Origin: RI-106 sp964496875
GTDB lineage: Bacteria; Cyanobacteriota; Vampirovibrionia; Obscuribacterales; Obscuribacteraceae
Assembly: GCA_964496875.1 (NCBI GenBank)
Contig: CAZCBH010000015.1
Location: forward strand, 10,126-74,125
Length of the DNA: 64,000 nucleotides
Reading direction: 5' to 3'
Shown here: piece after piece, positions 16,076-25,838 of the stretch
Layout: each line of letters starts with the position of its first letter
How positions within the stretch are numbered: position 1 is the first letter of the stretch
Notes under the pieces: model-generated
The model's input: only the letters and a program-made list of their open reading frames with translations
Told to the model about the DNA's origin: nothing
The model's database searches: none
Position numbers and translations under genes: made by a program

Positions 16076-17770
16076 ATGAGCACCTTACCAACCAGTCTAA
16101 TATTCGTTCTGACCGGATCTATCACAGCCCTCATCTATGCTGTGCCGGCTGCTTTCGGTCTGGAAAGCGGTGGTGCCAGGGCTTCCTCCTTGGCAGCCGG
16201 GGCTGATCGGACCGAGCCCCGAAAGCAGGATAATATCAGTCAGAAAGCCAGGGATTTAATTCCTTTTAAGAAGCGCATTGCTCAAGCGACTGAACAGGCA
16301 AATCAACAAAAATTCGACTTCAAATCTGATAAGTCGAGCACTCCGGACTTCGATATTCAGCCACCGGGCGAGGGCAAGGTCAACCTGAGAGCGCCTATCA
16401 CTATCGAGAAGCCCGATGCAAACAAGACTCCGGTCACACCGAATAATGGCGATGCCGCTCCGTCGAGCAAGCCCGGAACATTGAAGCCCATGGGGGTGAT
16501 TCGTTTCGACGATGATCGGAGGTCGGATCGCAAGAATTTAAAAGGCGGGCTATCCATCTTTTCCTGTTTGGATGAAGCTCTAGTTAAAAGCCCCAGGGCC
16601 GCCGCTATGAGAGCCTATCTGCCGGTGACCAAGGCGCTTTTTGCCCGAGCCACCGAGCAGCCCAGTCCCCAGTTCTTTTATGACGAAGGGGTGCGGGCGG
16701 AGCAGAACCGTCGTTTGGGTGCGGTTTTCAACTGGGAGCCGCCCTGGAAATTGGTTTTTCGATTATTAGTCGCCAAGCAATCGGTGAGTGCTCGTAAGCT
16801 CGAGCTCATGGCTCAATTGTGGCTTTTGCGGGCCGATGTCCGGCGAGCCTATACCGAGGTGGTGGTAGCCCAGGAAACCCTGGAAACTCTCACTAGCCTT
16901 TATGATCTCGCCCACCGCTTGCGGGTGGTTTCCGAGAAGCGTTTTGCCGCCGGTGACGTTCCCGAGCTCGATTTGCTCAAAGCCCGGCTGGCAGAATCTC
17001 GATATGACGTGGAGCGCAGAGTAGGGTTGCGTCGGGTGATTAGAGCCAAGCAACAATTGAATATCATCATGGGACGCGCTCCGGAGAAAGATATCAGCAT
17101 CCCCAGACTGCCACCTTTTTTGCGGACCAAGGACATGAAAGGGGCGGTCGATGTGCGCAATCCCTTGTTGCCTGATTTTTCCCGCCCGATGCCCTCTTTA
17201 GATAGCTTTATCGCCCGGGCGGTGGAGAATAGATATGAACTCAAAACCATCAATCAAAATCTGGTCCTGAACAAAGCCAATATGCGCAGAACCATAGGAG
17301 ACATCGCTCCCACCCCGCAGTTCTGGATCGGGCAATCGGCAGCAGGCAACCCGCCGGTCGGTCCGAAGTTGAACGCTTACTATGTAGGGGTGAGCGTTCC
17401 TACTCAGATTACCAGCTTCAACCAGGGCGATATCGCCGAGTTCAAAGCCCAGGGAAGACAGTTGAAATACGAGTACGGTGCCCAGAAGAACATTATCACC
17501 GCCGAGGTCTCGTCGGCATATAACAATGTGCTGGCCGCCAGGCAGTGGCTGAAAGTCTATGAAGATCACGTACTGGCAGACTCTTTCGAAGTGGCCCGTC
17601 TGGCCAGGCGCTCTTACGAGGTCGGTCAGTCGGATATAACTTCGACTCTGCAAGCTCAGCAGAACAACGTCCAGATCCGCGTTCTATATCTGGAAGCGAT
17701 TACCCTCTATCAAAAAGCCTTTACCGAGCTTGAAATGGCTTGTGGTACGCCTCTACTCGAGGAAGAATGA
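16076..17770 (+). CDS. TolC-family outer membrane efflux protein
   Basis: This encodes 564 residues from ATG 16076, which gives a clean Sec signal peptide (MSTLPTSLIFVLTG...AFG); a TTG at 16007 is the alternative. A polar, Pro-rich region of about 100 residues precedes two outer-membrane-efflux-protein repeats with long helices (VRRAYTEVVVAQETLETL, AARQWLKVYEDHVLADSFEVARLARRSYEVGQSD). TolC-like trimers form the outer membrane exit duct for RND pumps. It is the first gene of the operon with the pump at 17855, 85 bp downstream. Confidence 0.9.
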   Translation: MSTLPTSLIFVLTGSITALIYAVPAAFGLESGGARASSLAAGADRTEPRKQDNISQKARDLIPFKKRIAQATEQANQQKFDFKSDKSSTPDFDIQPPGEGKVNLRAPITIEKPDANKTPVTPNNGDAAPSSKPGTLKPMGVIRFDDDRRSDRKNLKGGLSIFSCLDEALVKSPRAAAMRAYLPVTKALFARATEQPSPQFFYDEGVRAEQNRRLGAVFNWEPPWKLVFRLLVAKQSVSARKLELMAQLWLLRADVRRAYTEVVVAQETLETLTSLYDLAHRLRVVSEKRFAAGDVPELDLLKARLAESRYDVERRVGLRRVIRAKQQLNIIMGRAPEKDISIPRLPPFLRTKDMKGAVDVRNPLLPDFSRPMPSLDSFIARAVENRYELKTINQNLVLNKANMRRTIGDIAPTPQFWIGQSAAGNPPVGPKLNAYYVGVSVPTQITSFNQGDIAEFKAQGRQLKYEYGAQKNIITAEVSSAYNNVLAARQWLKVYEDHVLADSFEVARLARRSYEVGQSDITSTLQAQQNNVQIRVLYLEAITLYQKAFTELEMACGTPLLEEE

Positions 17771-17854
17771 GCGTTTGTTAACTTCGGTTCTTCGAAAGAC
17801 TTCTGGTAACTGACAGAATTTCGAGTTCTTGACCTTTTTGAGGCTTGCTAATCT

Positions 17855-20800
17855 TTGTATACGGTTTTCAACAAACTTGTTAACGGGGCTATCAAAGCTC
17901 GATATCTGACTATTATCGCGATGCTCGTGGTAATAATTGCCGGAGTGGTTGCCTGGAAGCGCCTTCCACTGGAGGCTTATCCAGAATTGTCCAACCCGCA
18001 GGTTCGAGTGATTACCCTCTTTCCGGGTAAAGGTGCGGAAGAAGCAGAGAAGCTAATTTCAATACCACTAGAGAAAGAAATGTATGGTATCCCGAATGAG
18101 ACTGCATTGCGGTCGCTTTCCCTTTATGGGCTGTCGGTAATTACCGCCACTTTTAAAGAAGGAACCGATAGTACTCTGTGCAGGCAGAGAGTGCTGGAGA
18201 GAATTCATCAGGCTGATTTACCGGAGGGCGTAAAACCTCATTTGGAGCCGGACGTTGGTTCTTTACGGGAGATCTTTAGATACAGTCTGCACAGTTCTTA
18301 CTATTCAGCAATGGGATTGCGGGCTATTCAGCAGTGGGAGCTGGAAAAGCTGTTCAGGCAGATCCCCGGGGTTATAGGGTTGGTAAGCGAAGGCGGTCCC
18401 ACCAAAACTTACCAGGTTCGCGTCGACCCGGAGAAGCTGAGGGCTTACGGGATAAGTCTTCTAGAAGTTTTTGAAGCTATTTCGAACTCTAACGCCACAT
18501 CCGGAGGGGGCTTTATTGAGCGGAACGGTCAGGCGATGATTGTCCGGCAACTGGGGCTTTTGAATGGAATAGATGATATCAGGCAAGTAGTGGTCAGGCA
18601 GGATTCGGAAGGAGTGCCGATAAGGGTTTCCGACGTGGCTGAAGTCGGAATCGGCCCGATGGTCAGAAGAGGACAAGTCGGTCAGAATCAGGAAGATGAT
18701 GCGGTGGAGGGTATAGTGCTTCTTCGCCGGGGTGAGAATCCGTCTAGGGTATTGGATGCGCTTAAAGAACGTCTTCCTGGAATCATCGGCAAATTACCCG
18801 AAGGCGTATCATTTGAAGTTCTATACGACAGATCCGGTTTGGTTCAGCAAACCCTCCAGACCGTTGGAAAAAATGTGGTTATCGGCATAGGGCTTGTACT
18901 TGCTTTTCTATGCATATTCCTGGTGGATTTCGTGGCAGCCTCTATCACCGCAGTGGTGATACCTCTGTCTTTGATGGTCTCATTCATATTTCTCACGCTG
19001 CTCGATGTTCCGGCTAATTTGCTTAGTCTCGGGGCGATTGACTTCGGAATTCTTGTGGATAGTGCAGTGGTCATGACAGAAAATGTGGTCCGCCGGCTTT
19101 CTGCGGAAGGAAGAGATTTGAGTCCGAGGGAAAGACTCTTGCTTCTGGCAGAATCCGCCCGCGAGGTAGCGGGACCTATTATTTCAGGTATTGCTGTGAT
19201 TATCGCCACATTCTTGCCGATATTCACATTCGGGGGCGTAGAGGGAAGGTTGTTTCGACCTCTTGCTATTACTATGGTAGCGGCACTGGTAGGGGCTGGA
19301 CTTGCTGCGATTACTGTCATACCGGTTCTATTGTCTTTTTGGTATTCGAGTAGAAATCCGGCGGAGAAAGAGAGTCCGGTAGTGAAAGTGGCCAAGGTCT
19401 GCTACAGACCGACCCTGAGATGGTCATTGCGCCATCCGCTTGTGGTGATAGGCGCAGCCGTACTTGCATTTTTCGGCTCCATGCTCATGTTTATGAATCT
19501 CGGCTCAGAGTTTCTTCCGCACCTGGAGGAGGGTAATATCTGGCTGCGGGCAACCGTAAAACCGGGAAGTGTAACTCTCGATGAGTCGGTAAAAATTGCA
19601 AGGACAATTCGCTCTAAAGTGCGTGAATTTCCCGAGGTTACCACGGTGTTGTCCCAGGTCGGTGGTCCCGATGACGGTACCGATCCGGCTCGTTTTGCCG
19701 ATCAGGAGTTTTATATCGGATTGAAGCCAGCCCATGAATGGCGTAGTGAATTTCATGAGGATAAGCAAAAACTGATAGCGAAAATGCGCAGTGAACTGGA
19801 GAAAATACCCAACGTAGGATACTACTTCACTCAATATATCCAGACTACGCTAGATGAGGCATTGTCGGGTGTTCAAGGCAGTCTGGTAGCAAAAGTCTCG
19901 GGTAGCGATCTCGCTTTGTTGCAGAGTTTGGGCGAAGAGGTCGGGCGGGTAATGACCGCTACACCTGGAATCGTAGATGTTATCGTTGATCCTCTTCTGG
20001 GGCAGCCGCAAGTTGTAATTAAGATAGATAGAGAGAGAGCAGCCAGATATGGTCTGAACGTAAATGATATCCGGAACCTCGTAGAGATTGCCATCGGTGG
20101 TATGCCGGCAACGGTTGCCATTGAGGATGAGAAGCGCTTTGATGTGATTGTCCGGTTGAAGAAGCCATTCAGGGAGAGTCCGGCCACAATCGAATCTTTG
20201 CTCCTGGATACGCCCAATGGAATGAAGATACCTTTGTCGCAGTTGGCTTCAATAGAGGAGACCGTTGGTGCTACTCAGATCTGGAGAGATGCCGGCTCGC
20301 GATTGGCAACGATCCGAGCTAATGTTCGTGGTCGAGATCTAGCCACAGCAGTGGATGATGCGCAAAAGAGAGTGAACAAACTGATTAAACTGCCCTCCGG
20401 ATACTCGGTGGAGTGGAGTGGAGAGTTCGAGCGACAGCAAGAGGCGACTCATCAACTGGCGGTGGTAGTTCCGGTAACCCTCGGTTTGATCATAGTTATT
20501 CTCTACCTGGCCTGCGGAACCTTGAGCGGAGCGCTTGTAATGTTTTCGGTAGTGCCCCTTGCCGCTATCGGTGCGATACTGGCGCTTTATTTCACCGGCA
20601 CTTATTTCTCAATATCCGCCGGTGTCGGTTTTATCGCTTTATTTGGACTGGCTGTCAAAAACGGAATCTTGTTGGTCTCTTTCATAAACGAGTTGAGGCA
20701 TGAGGGCAGACCGTTGCCTAAGGCCGTTTACTCAGGTTCGTTGATTCGAATGCGACCTGTTTTGATGACGGCAATTATTGCCGCTGTCGGGCTCCTGCCT

Positions 20801-20962
20801 GCCGCTGTTTCTAATGAGATAGGCGCTCAGAGTCAAAGACCCTTTGCAATAGTGATAATCGGTGGATTGATCTCCTGCACCGTTTTGACTTTATACGTGC
20901 TACCGGCTATATACTTGCGTTTCTCTCCCAGCCCCGGCAAGAGGCCTTTGCAGAAGTCATGA
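17855..20962 (+). CDS. heavy-metal efflux RND permease (CusA/CzcA family)
   Basis: This encodes 1035 residues, the normal length, from TTG 17855 with GAGG about 11 nt upstream. It has the HME-RND pattern: first helix, large periplasmic loop, helices 2-6 with the proton-relay region LGAIDFGILVDSAVVMTENV, a second periplasmic loop and C-terminal helices with GFIALFGLAVKNGILLVSF. It is a proton-driven inner membrane pump exporting divalent or monovalent metal cations through the TolC-like duct. The metal cannot be told from sequence by eye. It lies in an operon with channel (16076), adaptor (21018) and PII-like gene (22253). Confidence 0.95.
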   Translation: MYTVFNKLVNGAIKARYLTIIAMLVVIIAGVVAWKRLPLEAYPELSNPQVRVITLFPGKGAEEAEKLISIPLEKEMYGIPNETALRSLSLYGLSVITATFKEGTDSTLCRQRVLERIHQADLPEGVKPHLEPDVGSLREIFRYSLHSSYYSAMGLRAIQQWELEKLFRQIPGVIGLVSEGGPTKTYQVRVDPEKLRAYGISLLEVFEAISNSNATSGGGFIERNGQAMIVRQLGLLNGIDDIRQVVVRQDSEGVPIRVSDVAEVGIGPMVRRGQVGQNQEDDAVEGIVLLRRGENPSRVLDALKERLPGIIGKLPEGVSFEVLYDRSGLVQQTLQTVGKNVVIGIGLVLAFLCIFLVDFVAASITAVVIPLSLMVSFIFLTLLDVPANLLSLGAIDFGILVDSAVVMTENVVRRLSAEGRDLSPRERLLLLAESAREVAGPIISGIAVIIATFLPIFTFGGVEGRLFRPLAITMVAALVGAGLAAITVIPVLLSFWYSSRNPAEKESPVVKVAKVCYRPTLRWSLRHPLVVIGAAVLAFFGSMLMFMNLGSEFLPHLEEGNIWLRATVKPGSVTLDESVKIARTIRSKVREFPEVTTVLSQVGGPDDGTDPARFADQEFYIGLKPAHEWRSEFHEDKQKLIAKMRSELEKIPNVGYYFTQYIQTTLDEALSGVQGSLVAKVSGSDLALLQSLGEEVGRVMTATPGIVDVIVDPLLGQPQVVIKIDRERAARYGLNVNDIRNLVEIAIGGMPATVAIEDEKRFDVIVRLKKPFRESPATIESLLLDTPNGMKIPLSQLASIEETVGATQIWRDAGSRLATIRANVRGRDLATAVDDAQKRVNKLIKLPSGYSVEWSGEFERQQEATHQLAVVVPVTLGLIIVILYLACGTLSGALVMFSVVPLAAIGAILALYFTGTYFSISAGVGFIALFGLAVKNGILLVSFINELRHEGRPLPKAVYSGSLIRMRPVLMTAIIAAVGLLPAAVSNEIGAQSQRPFAIVIIGGLISCTVLTLYVLPAIYLRFSPSPGKRPLQKS

Positions 20963-21017
20963 ACATTCAGTTGGGAGACTCTTTTCGGACAAAGTATGAA
21001 AGAGGTGCTGAGGTCAG

Positions 21018-22256
21018 ATGAAGAAATTCGAACAGATAGCTGTAGCTTTTTTGATCACCTTGTCCCTGACAGGATGCCAGAAAGATCCCGAGCCCGAAAC
21101 AAAGTCTTCGGCGCCAGTTTTGCGGGGAGCCGAGCAAAAACTGATTACTCTGACGCGTGCACAGTTGAAGGATACAAAGATAACTACCGCACCGGTTCGG
21201 GAAAGGCTGGTGGACGAAGAGATCGAACTTTTGGGAGAGGTGCAGGAGAATGACTATCTGTCCACACCGGTGATTTCGCTTGTTCCCGGCAGAATAGAGA
21301 GGGTAGAAGTGCTCCTTGGCGATCAGGTGAGGAAAGGCCAGGTGCTGGCCGCCGTCAGGAGTGATGAAGTGGCTCGCATAGAATCAGAGCTTCTAAAAGA
21401 GGAGCTGAATCTGCTTGCCGAAAGAAAGCAAACCCGCGTGGAACTTGGTGTTGCCGAGAAAGCCTTCGAAAGACATAAGAGTTTGTTTGATGAAGGAATT
21501 GGAGCCAGAGCGCAACTGGAGTTGGCTAAAGCTACATATGAGCAGGCAAAGGCAAAGCTGGAGTCTCTCGAGGAGAAGATAGCCTCATTGAAGACTACCG
21601 CTCGTGAACGTTTGAAACTCTTCGGTATCTCCGGTGGGGAAGTGGAGAGACTGATGAGAACAAAAGTCGTCGATAATATGTTCGACGTTGTCTCTCCTAG
21701 AAACGGCAAGATTGTCGAACGGCACGTTGATCTTGGTCAGTCTGTAGATATTTCTCAACCGCTTTTCGTGGTGTCCGATCTGTCGGAGGTCTGGGTAAAT
21801 GCAGAGGTGTTCGAGCATGACCTGAGACATTTGAGAAAAGGCCAGCCGGTAAATGTGCATGTGGAGAGTTATCCGGATAAACAGTTTCCCGGTAAGGTTG
21901 AATACATCGGGACCAATCTATCACCCAAAACCCGGACTTTGCCGGTACGAGCCAATGTCTCCAATTTGGACTTTCTCCTTCTGCCTCGAATGTATGCGCA
22001 TATCACTGTCAAGACCGGTACGCGGGAAGCCATTGTAGTGCCGGCCGGGGCTTTGCAGAAGACTGGCGAGGCTACTCTTGTATATGTTGTCAGGTCAGCG
22101 AATGCTTTTGAAGAAAGACAAGTGAAGCTGAGGAAAGTGAGAAAGGATCTTGCCCTGGTTGATAGCGGTCTGGTACCGGGAGAGATGGTGGCGGTCGGGG
22201 GCAGTTTACAATTGCTTGGTCTTGCTGTTAAGCAGGAAAGTGGCGGTGTTGAATGA
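21018..22256 (+). CDS. RND efflux periplasmic adaptor (CusB/CzcB family) lipoprotein
   Basis: This encodes 412 residues. The signal with lipobox LTGC predicts lipid anchoring. The order is that of membrane fusion proteins: barrel-sandwich half (RIERVEVLLGDQVRKGQVLAAV), a long alpha hairpin (residues ~120-195), second half-motif (RNGKIVERHVDLGQSVD), then beta-barrel (PGKVEYIGTNLSPKTRTLPVRANV). It bridges the RND pump and outer membrane channel. The stop codon overlaps the start of the PII-like gene by ATGA. Confidence 0.94.
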   Translation: MKKFEQIAVAFLITLSLTGCQKDPEPETKSSAPVLRGAEQKLITLTRAQLKDTKITTAPVRERLVDEEIELLGEVQENDYLSTPVISLVPGRIERVEVLLGDQVRKGQVLAAVRSDEVARIESELLKEELNLLAERKQTRVELGVAEKAFERHKSLFDEGIGARAQLELAKATYEQAKAKLESLEEKIASLKTTARERLKLFGISGGEVERLMRTKVVDNMFDVVSPRNGKIVERHVDLGQSVDISQPLFVVSDLSEVWVNAEVFEHDLRHLRKGQPVNVHVESYPDKQFPGKVEYIGTNLSPKTRTLPVRANVSNLDFLLLPRMYAHITVKTGTREAIVVPAGALQKTGEATLVYVVRSANAFEERQVKLRKVRKDLALVDSGLVPGEMVAVGGSLQLLGLAVKQESGGVE

Positions 22257-22573
22257 AAGTAATTACAGCAGTTATACAACCCTTCATGCTTGACAAGGTG
22301 TCGAGGGAGCTACGCAGGCATGGGGTTAAGAACTTTTTGATTGGCAGCATGCGTGAATTCGATCTCTCTCATGACTCCTCTTCAATCGATTCTATCGGTG
22401 AAGTCGTGAAGCTAGAGATTTTTGCAGAAGAGAATAAAGTAGATGAGCTTGTGAGCTTGATTGCCCAAACTGCCTCTACCCATCAGCCGGGCTCTGGAAA
22501 GATTTTCGTTTATGAACTGACTTCGATTGTGGAGATAGACACATCTGAAGTCGATCAGGATTTTCTGATTTGA
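22253..22573 (+). CDS. PII-like signalling protein coupled to metal efflux operon
   Basis: This encodes 106 residues of the PII/GlnB fold: N-terminal strand MKVITAVIQPFMLDKVSREL, and B/C-region GEVVKLEIFAEENKVDELVSLI...GSGKIFVYEL. The T-loop (residues ~37-55) lacks the GlnB YRG uridylylation signature and is polar and Ser/Asp-rich. The start overlaps the adaptor stop by 4 bp, so translation is coupled. PII-like proteins of cation-efflux operons are known as a separate branch from nitrogen PII. A role in sensing metal or nucleotide and gating the pump is inferred. Confidence 0.85.
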   Translation: MKVITAVIQPFMLDKVSRELRRHGVKNFLIGSMREFDLSHDSSSIDSIGEVVKLEIFAEENKVDELVSLIAQTASTHQPGSGKIFVYELTSIVEIDTSEVDQDFLI

Positions 22574-22751
22574 CGAACAATCTTTTTGGGCTGGTTGAAC
22601 AAATGAAAATGCTCTGGAGTTTTAACTTCTAGTTAACTGCATTCAATAATACGGTTCGATTAATGTTAGAAGTGCTGACACGAGCAGGAATTACATCTTC
22701 AGGATGGTAGGTTGAAAATGACTCGTTTTACCGTTTCAGAAGGAGAAACCG

Positions 22752-22964
22752 ATGTTCAATAGACTTATTCCTCTGGCTCTTGTGCTGTCATTCGTATCAG
22801 GGAATGCAGTTCTGGCTGCTGATCCTAAACCGGCAGAAAAACCGAAAACGGAAGAATCAACAAAGGCTAAGACCTCTGACACCCAAAAAGAGGTCAAGAA
22901 AGACCAGGTGAAAAAAGACGATAAGGCCAAGGCTGATTCAAAAGAGAAAGCCGAAACCAAATAG
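22752..22964 (+). CDS. small exported Lys-rich protein, hypothetical
   Basis: This encodes 70 residues. A Sec signal peptide (MFNRLIPLALVLSFVSGNAVLA) is followed by about 48 residues composed almost only of Lys, Glu, Asp, Ala, Thr and Ser, predicted disordered. AGAAGGAG precedes the ATG by 6 nt. A periplasmic location is inferred. No family is recognised. It follows the efflux operon by 178 bp and ends at a strong stem-loop. Confidence 0.6.
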   Translation: MFNRLIPLALVLSFVSGNAVLAADPKPAEKPKTEESTKAKTSDTQKEVKKDQVKKDDKAKADSKEKAETK

Positions 22965-22988
22965 TATTTTCCCAAGCATGTGCCTTAA

Positions 22989-23026
22989 AAGAGGAATCAG
23001 GTGAGCGACTACACCTGATTCCTCTT
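22989..23026. terminator. bidirectional stem-loop terminator
   Basis: Perfect 15-bp arms (AAGAGGAATCAGGTG and CACCTGATTCCTCTT) flank an 8-nt loop between convergent genes at 22964 and 23032. Read on the minus strand it is followed by TTTTAA, a short U-tract. It probably ends transcription from both sides. Confidence 0.8.
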
Positions 23027-23031
23027 GCGGT

Positions 23032-23916
23032 CTAGGGAATAACCACTGTGCCGCCGGTGGAGAGAATGTTTTCGAATTGATTGAATTCGTTCAGCTGCCG
23101 GTCGGCGGATTTCGTACCAAGGGGGGAGGCAACTATCGGCGCAATCACTATGGGCGCTACTGTGTTGGCGATATCCAGGAAGATAAGGGTGGAGAGTTGA
23201 GCTTTGCTGATACCACCCTCGGTGCCAGCCAGCAGGGACTTGGGCTCTACCGGGGTTTTCTTAGCAAGCCAACTGAAGCCTTTGCTGTTTTTGGCATCCA
23301 TTGTGGTGAGGAAAGCTATATTCTCGGCTTCTCCGGATAGAGAGCCTGTGCCGGCGTCTATTTTGACATTGCTGGCGGGTATCTCGAAGATATAAGCGCG
23401 TGGAGATACAAGCTTGGCTATGGTTGTTTTTTTTATCTTCTTGACCGGTCCGGTGCTTAGCTGAAACACCACCTCATCTTCTTCGACGGCGCGCACTTTG
23501 CCGACTATGACAGTACCATTGTCCAGCTCAATATTGTCTTTTCGGCGTATGTTATCCAGGTTGTTCAGCCAGTCTCCTTCCAGGAAATAAGCAAGCCCCC
23601 TGATTTTTGTGTCTTTGCCTGAGCCTTCCAGGCGGGTGCTTATAACTTTCCCTTTCAGGACCACATGGCGGTCGAAAAGCCAATCGGGCACGGCTCCTAC
23701 ACTTATGGAGTCCCCTTTGAGCTTGACTGAGCCCCGGGGGATTTTGAGCATGCCGATATTTGTTGTGACAAGCTTCGCTTCAATGGCGTCTTTGCTATCG
23801 GCAGAGCCGGGACTCATGCTTATCGGATGGGCCAAAGCGGAGAGTTGACAAGAAAAGAGTACGATTGTCCCCACCAGGGCTGCTTTGGTCGATTTTATGG
23901 CGGATAGCATTCTCAC
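23032..23916 (-). CDS. exported protein, hypothetical
   Basis: This encodes 294 residues. A signal peptide (cleavage near ALAHP, about residue 30) leads to mostly beta-type sequence. A segment near residues 135-170 (LDNGTVIVGKVRAVEEDEVVFQL) has the strand pattern of small Sm/SH3-like barrels. The C-terminal part contains a hydrophobic stretch (LSTLIFLDIANTVAPIVIAPIVA) that could be a membrane helix. No family is recognised. It stands alone on this strand between two terminator-like or non-coding segments. Confidence 0.6.
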   Translation of the reverse strand: MRMLSAIKSTKAALVGTIVLFSCQLSALAHPISMSPGSADSKDAIEAKLVTTNIGMLKIPRGSVKLKGDSISVGAVPDWLFDRHVVLKGKVISTRLEGSGKDTKIRGLAYFLEGDWLNNLDNIRRKDNIELDNGTVIVGKVRAVEEDEVVFQLSTGPVKKIKKTTIAKLVSPRAYIFEIPASNVKIDAGTGSLSGEAENIAFLTTMDAKNSKGFSWLAKKTPVEPKSLLAGTEGGISKAQLSTLIFLDIANTVAPIVIAPIVASPLGTKSADRQLNEFNQFENILSTGGTVVIP

Positions 23917-24005
23917 GCACCTGTTTGAATTTGCCGGAGCCTAACTGAACTTATTTTCTAACATTTCGCTGCCGGGTATGTATTAGGCTTATCTATATAT
24001 AAAGG

Positions 24006-24431
24006 TTATTTTGAACGATCATGGGGACCGGTGGTTCTTGGATTGACCATCATATGGGTGCTTCGCATGGTCGCCGCCAGTTTGCCCTCTTGAGTGTAGA
24101 CCGATGTATCGACGATGGTCAGCCGGCCGCGCTTCAGAACCTTGGCCTCGGCGCTTATAGGCCCTATCGGATCGTTAGTTATGAGATTGATGCTCAATTG
24201 GACCGAATAAGGAAAGAGTTTGCCTTTCATGTCCTCCGGGTCCACCGGCTCTCCGTGGATAGCGGCGGATGCGACCTCGTCGGCGAGCGTGGTTATCGCT
24301 CCGGCGTGAAAGACCCCCACCGGTTGCATCACTTTCTCGCTCAGGGGAAGCTCTGCCCTGGCATAGCCCTCTTTGAGCTCAAGCATTCTGCCGCCCAGAT
24401 TCTTCAACATCGGATATTCATATAAAGCCAA
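24006..24431 (-). CDS. PaaI-type hotdog-fold thioesterase
   Basis: This encodes 141 residues, normal for the family. The signature is VFHAGAITTLADEVAS, equivalent to the HGG-x-xx-D active-site helix of PaaI/4HBT thioesterases, here HAG with Asp and Glu following. The C-terminal strands (ISAEAKVLKRGRLTIVDTSVYTQEGKLAAT) complete the hotdog. It is predicted to hydrolyse acyl-CoA thioesters in the cytoplasm; the substrate is unknown. Single-gene unit. Confidence 0.85.
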   Translation of the reverse strand: MALYEYPMLKNLGGRMLELKEGYARAELPLSEKVMQPVGVFHAGAITTLADEVASAAIHGEPVDPEDMKGKLFPYSVQLSINLITNDPIGPISAEAKVLKRGRLTIVDTSVYTQEGKLAATMRSTHMMVNPRTTGPHDRSK

Positions 24432-24766
24432 TTCAGGTCACCTTTTGCTGTTTTTCTGGGGTTGGGCCATCTCATTTTAGCGAAGAGAAGGAACCGGATC
24501 CAGTCTGAGCCCTTGATGTAATAGCCTTTCCTGCTATGCGGCGAGGGAAGCATCGTTTTTTCAGCTGGGGCTGTTAAGAATATTTGTCGTCGACGGCATA
24601 ACTGTGGGAACAGTAGAGCCTCTGTGGCGTCAGTTCATACTGTCTGCAAAATCCTATGTGATGTTCGTTAATGGTTATTCTTCGCGTTGAAGTTGATGAC
24701 TTCTCGTTTGACAAGACCGAATCCGGACGTCAGATTTTTTCGCGTGTTCTCTTTTGGGGTGATCTG

Positions 24767-24982
24767 ATGATAAACGAGTATGAGGAGATGAAGAAAGTGA
24801 GTCGCATGTCTAAGTCTGGTGATACCAGATCCGATGCTTCTGTCAGAGAGCCTTCCAAAATAGGTGGTTCTCCCACGGAGATCGACTCAATGAGTACAGC
24901 CGGTCTGACCAATCTTTCCTGGAAGTGCAAAGCAGGTGTTTGTACTCTGCAATGGAAGCCTCGCAAAGAAGAAGAAAGTTGA
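24767..24982 (+). CDS. small Ser/Lys-rich protein, hypothetical
   Basis: This encodes 71 residues from ATG 24767, which has GGGGTGA 4 nt upstream; the frame stays open upstream to 24671 but without a ribosome binding site. The N-terminal half is Ser/Asp-rich. The C-terminus is NLSWKCKAGVCTLQWKP, with two Cys in a possible hairpin. No family is recognised. It ends 13 bp from the convergent gene at 24996. Confidence 0.4.
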   Translation: MINEYEEMKKVSRMSKSGDTRSDASVREPSKIGGSPTEIDSMSTAGLTNLSWKCKAGVCTLQWKPRKEEES

Positions 24983-24995
24983 TGTCAGAAAGGAT

Positions 24996-25802
24996 CTAAG
25001 GCTTCTTCTCTTTGCCGAAAGAGTTGCCGAGACCGAGATCATTGATCATATCATCGATCTCGCCTGCTCTATAGCCGGTTGTAATCCGCTGTATGTTCAC
25101 CACCGGTTTGTATCCGCTGGGAACTTGAAAAAGATCCGCTTGTAGAGGCGCCTGGCGAATGCGAGCGGTCAAAAGGGGATTGTGCTCGGCACCGTTGTCG
25201 TATTTGATCGTGAACTTAATCGGAGTGCCGGCACCTATGGGAACGACAAAAAGGCTGCCGAGGACTCGGGCTATATTTGCATCCGTGGAAACCGTCGGTG
25301 ATACCAGTAGATCCATCTCGGTGGAATAGATTTTTTTGACATTTGTCTCCGGGCTCATGAAAGCTGTCATGTTCAGGATTTTGCCATTAGAGAATCGTCG
25401 GGCTTGTCTAAAAGGTATTTTGTACTCCAGATACTTGATGTTGTTCATGGTTCTCGCTTGCGTCTTCACCTTCGGATTCACTTTCTTGACGAAGTTTCGT
25501 TCGTTCATGGTGAAGAGTCCTTCTGCTTCCCACTTCTGAGGGCTTATCTTGCAGATGGTGCGGTGATCTTTTCTGAAGGCGTAGACATTCCAGTCCGGTG
25601 CTTTAGAGATGATGAAATAGTGTGTTTTCGCTTCTTCTATCCGCACTTTGTGCTTGCCGATGAAGACGTTGTACATGCCTATTGGAGTTCTCTGAAGCAG
25701 CACCCAGCCGTTTTCTACTGAGTCTGCCGCCATGGCGCTATGCTGTAGGACAAATGCAAGAAGTGTCGCATACAGAGCTGATTCAGGTGGACGGATTTTC
25801 AA
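24996..25802 (-). CDS. exported protein downstream of RND operon, hypothetical
   Basis: This encodes 268 residues with a signal peptide (cleavage after AMA, residue ~25). The mature part is beta-rich and basic (VFIGKHKVRIEEAKTHYFI, YKIPFRQARRFSNGK), resembling the half-barrel of LolA/outer-membrane-sorting-like proteins, but the resemblance is weak. It begins 36 bp after the RND pump gene on the same strand and is probably the third gene of that operon. It might be an accessory periplasmic factor. Confidence 0.6.
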   Translation of the reverse strand: MKIRPPESALYATLLAFVLQHSAMAADSVENGWVLLQRTPIGMYNVFIGKHKVRIEEAKTHYFIISKAPDWNVYAFRKDHRTICKISPQKWEAEGLFTMNERNFVKKVNPKVKTQARTMNNIKYLEYKIPFRQARRFSNGKILNMTAFMSPETNVKKIYSTEMDLLVSPTVSTDANIARVLGSLFVVPIGAGTPIKFTIKYDNGAEHNPLLTARIRQAPLQADLFQVPSGYKPVVNIQRITTGYRAGEIDDMINDLGLGNSFGKEKKP

Positions 25803-25838
25803 AAGGATCTGGAGCCGTTTTATAGAATTAAATCTATT

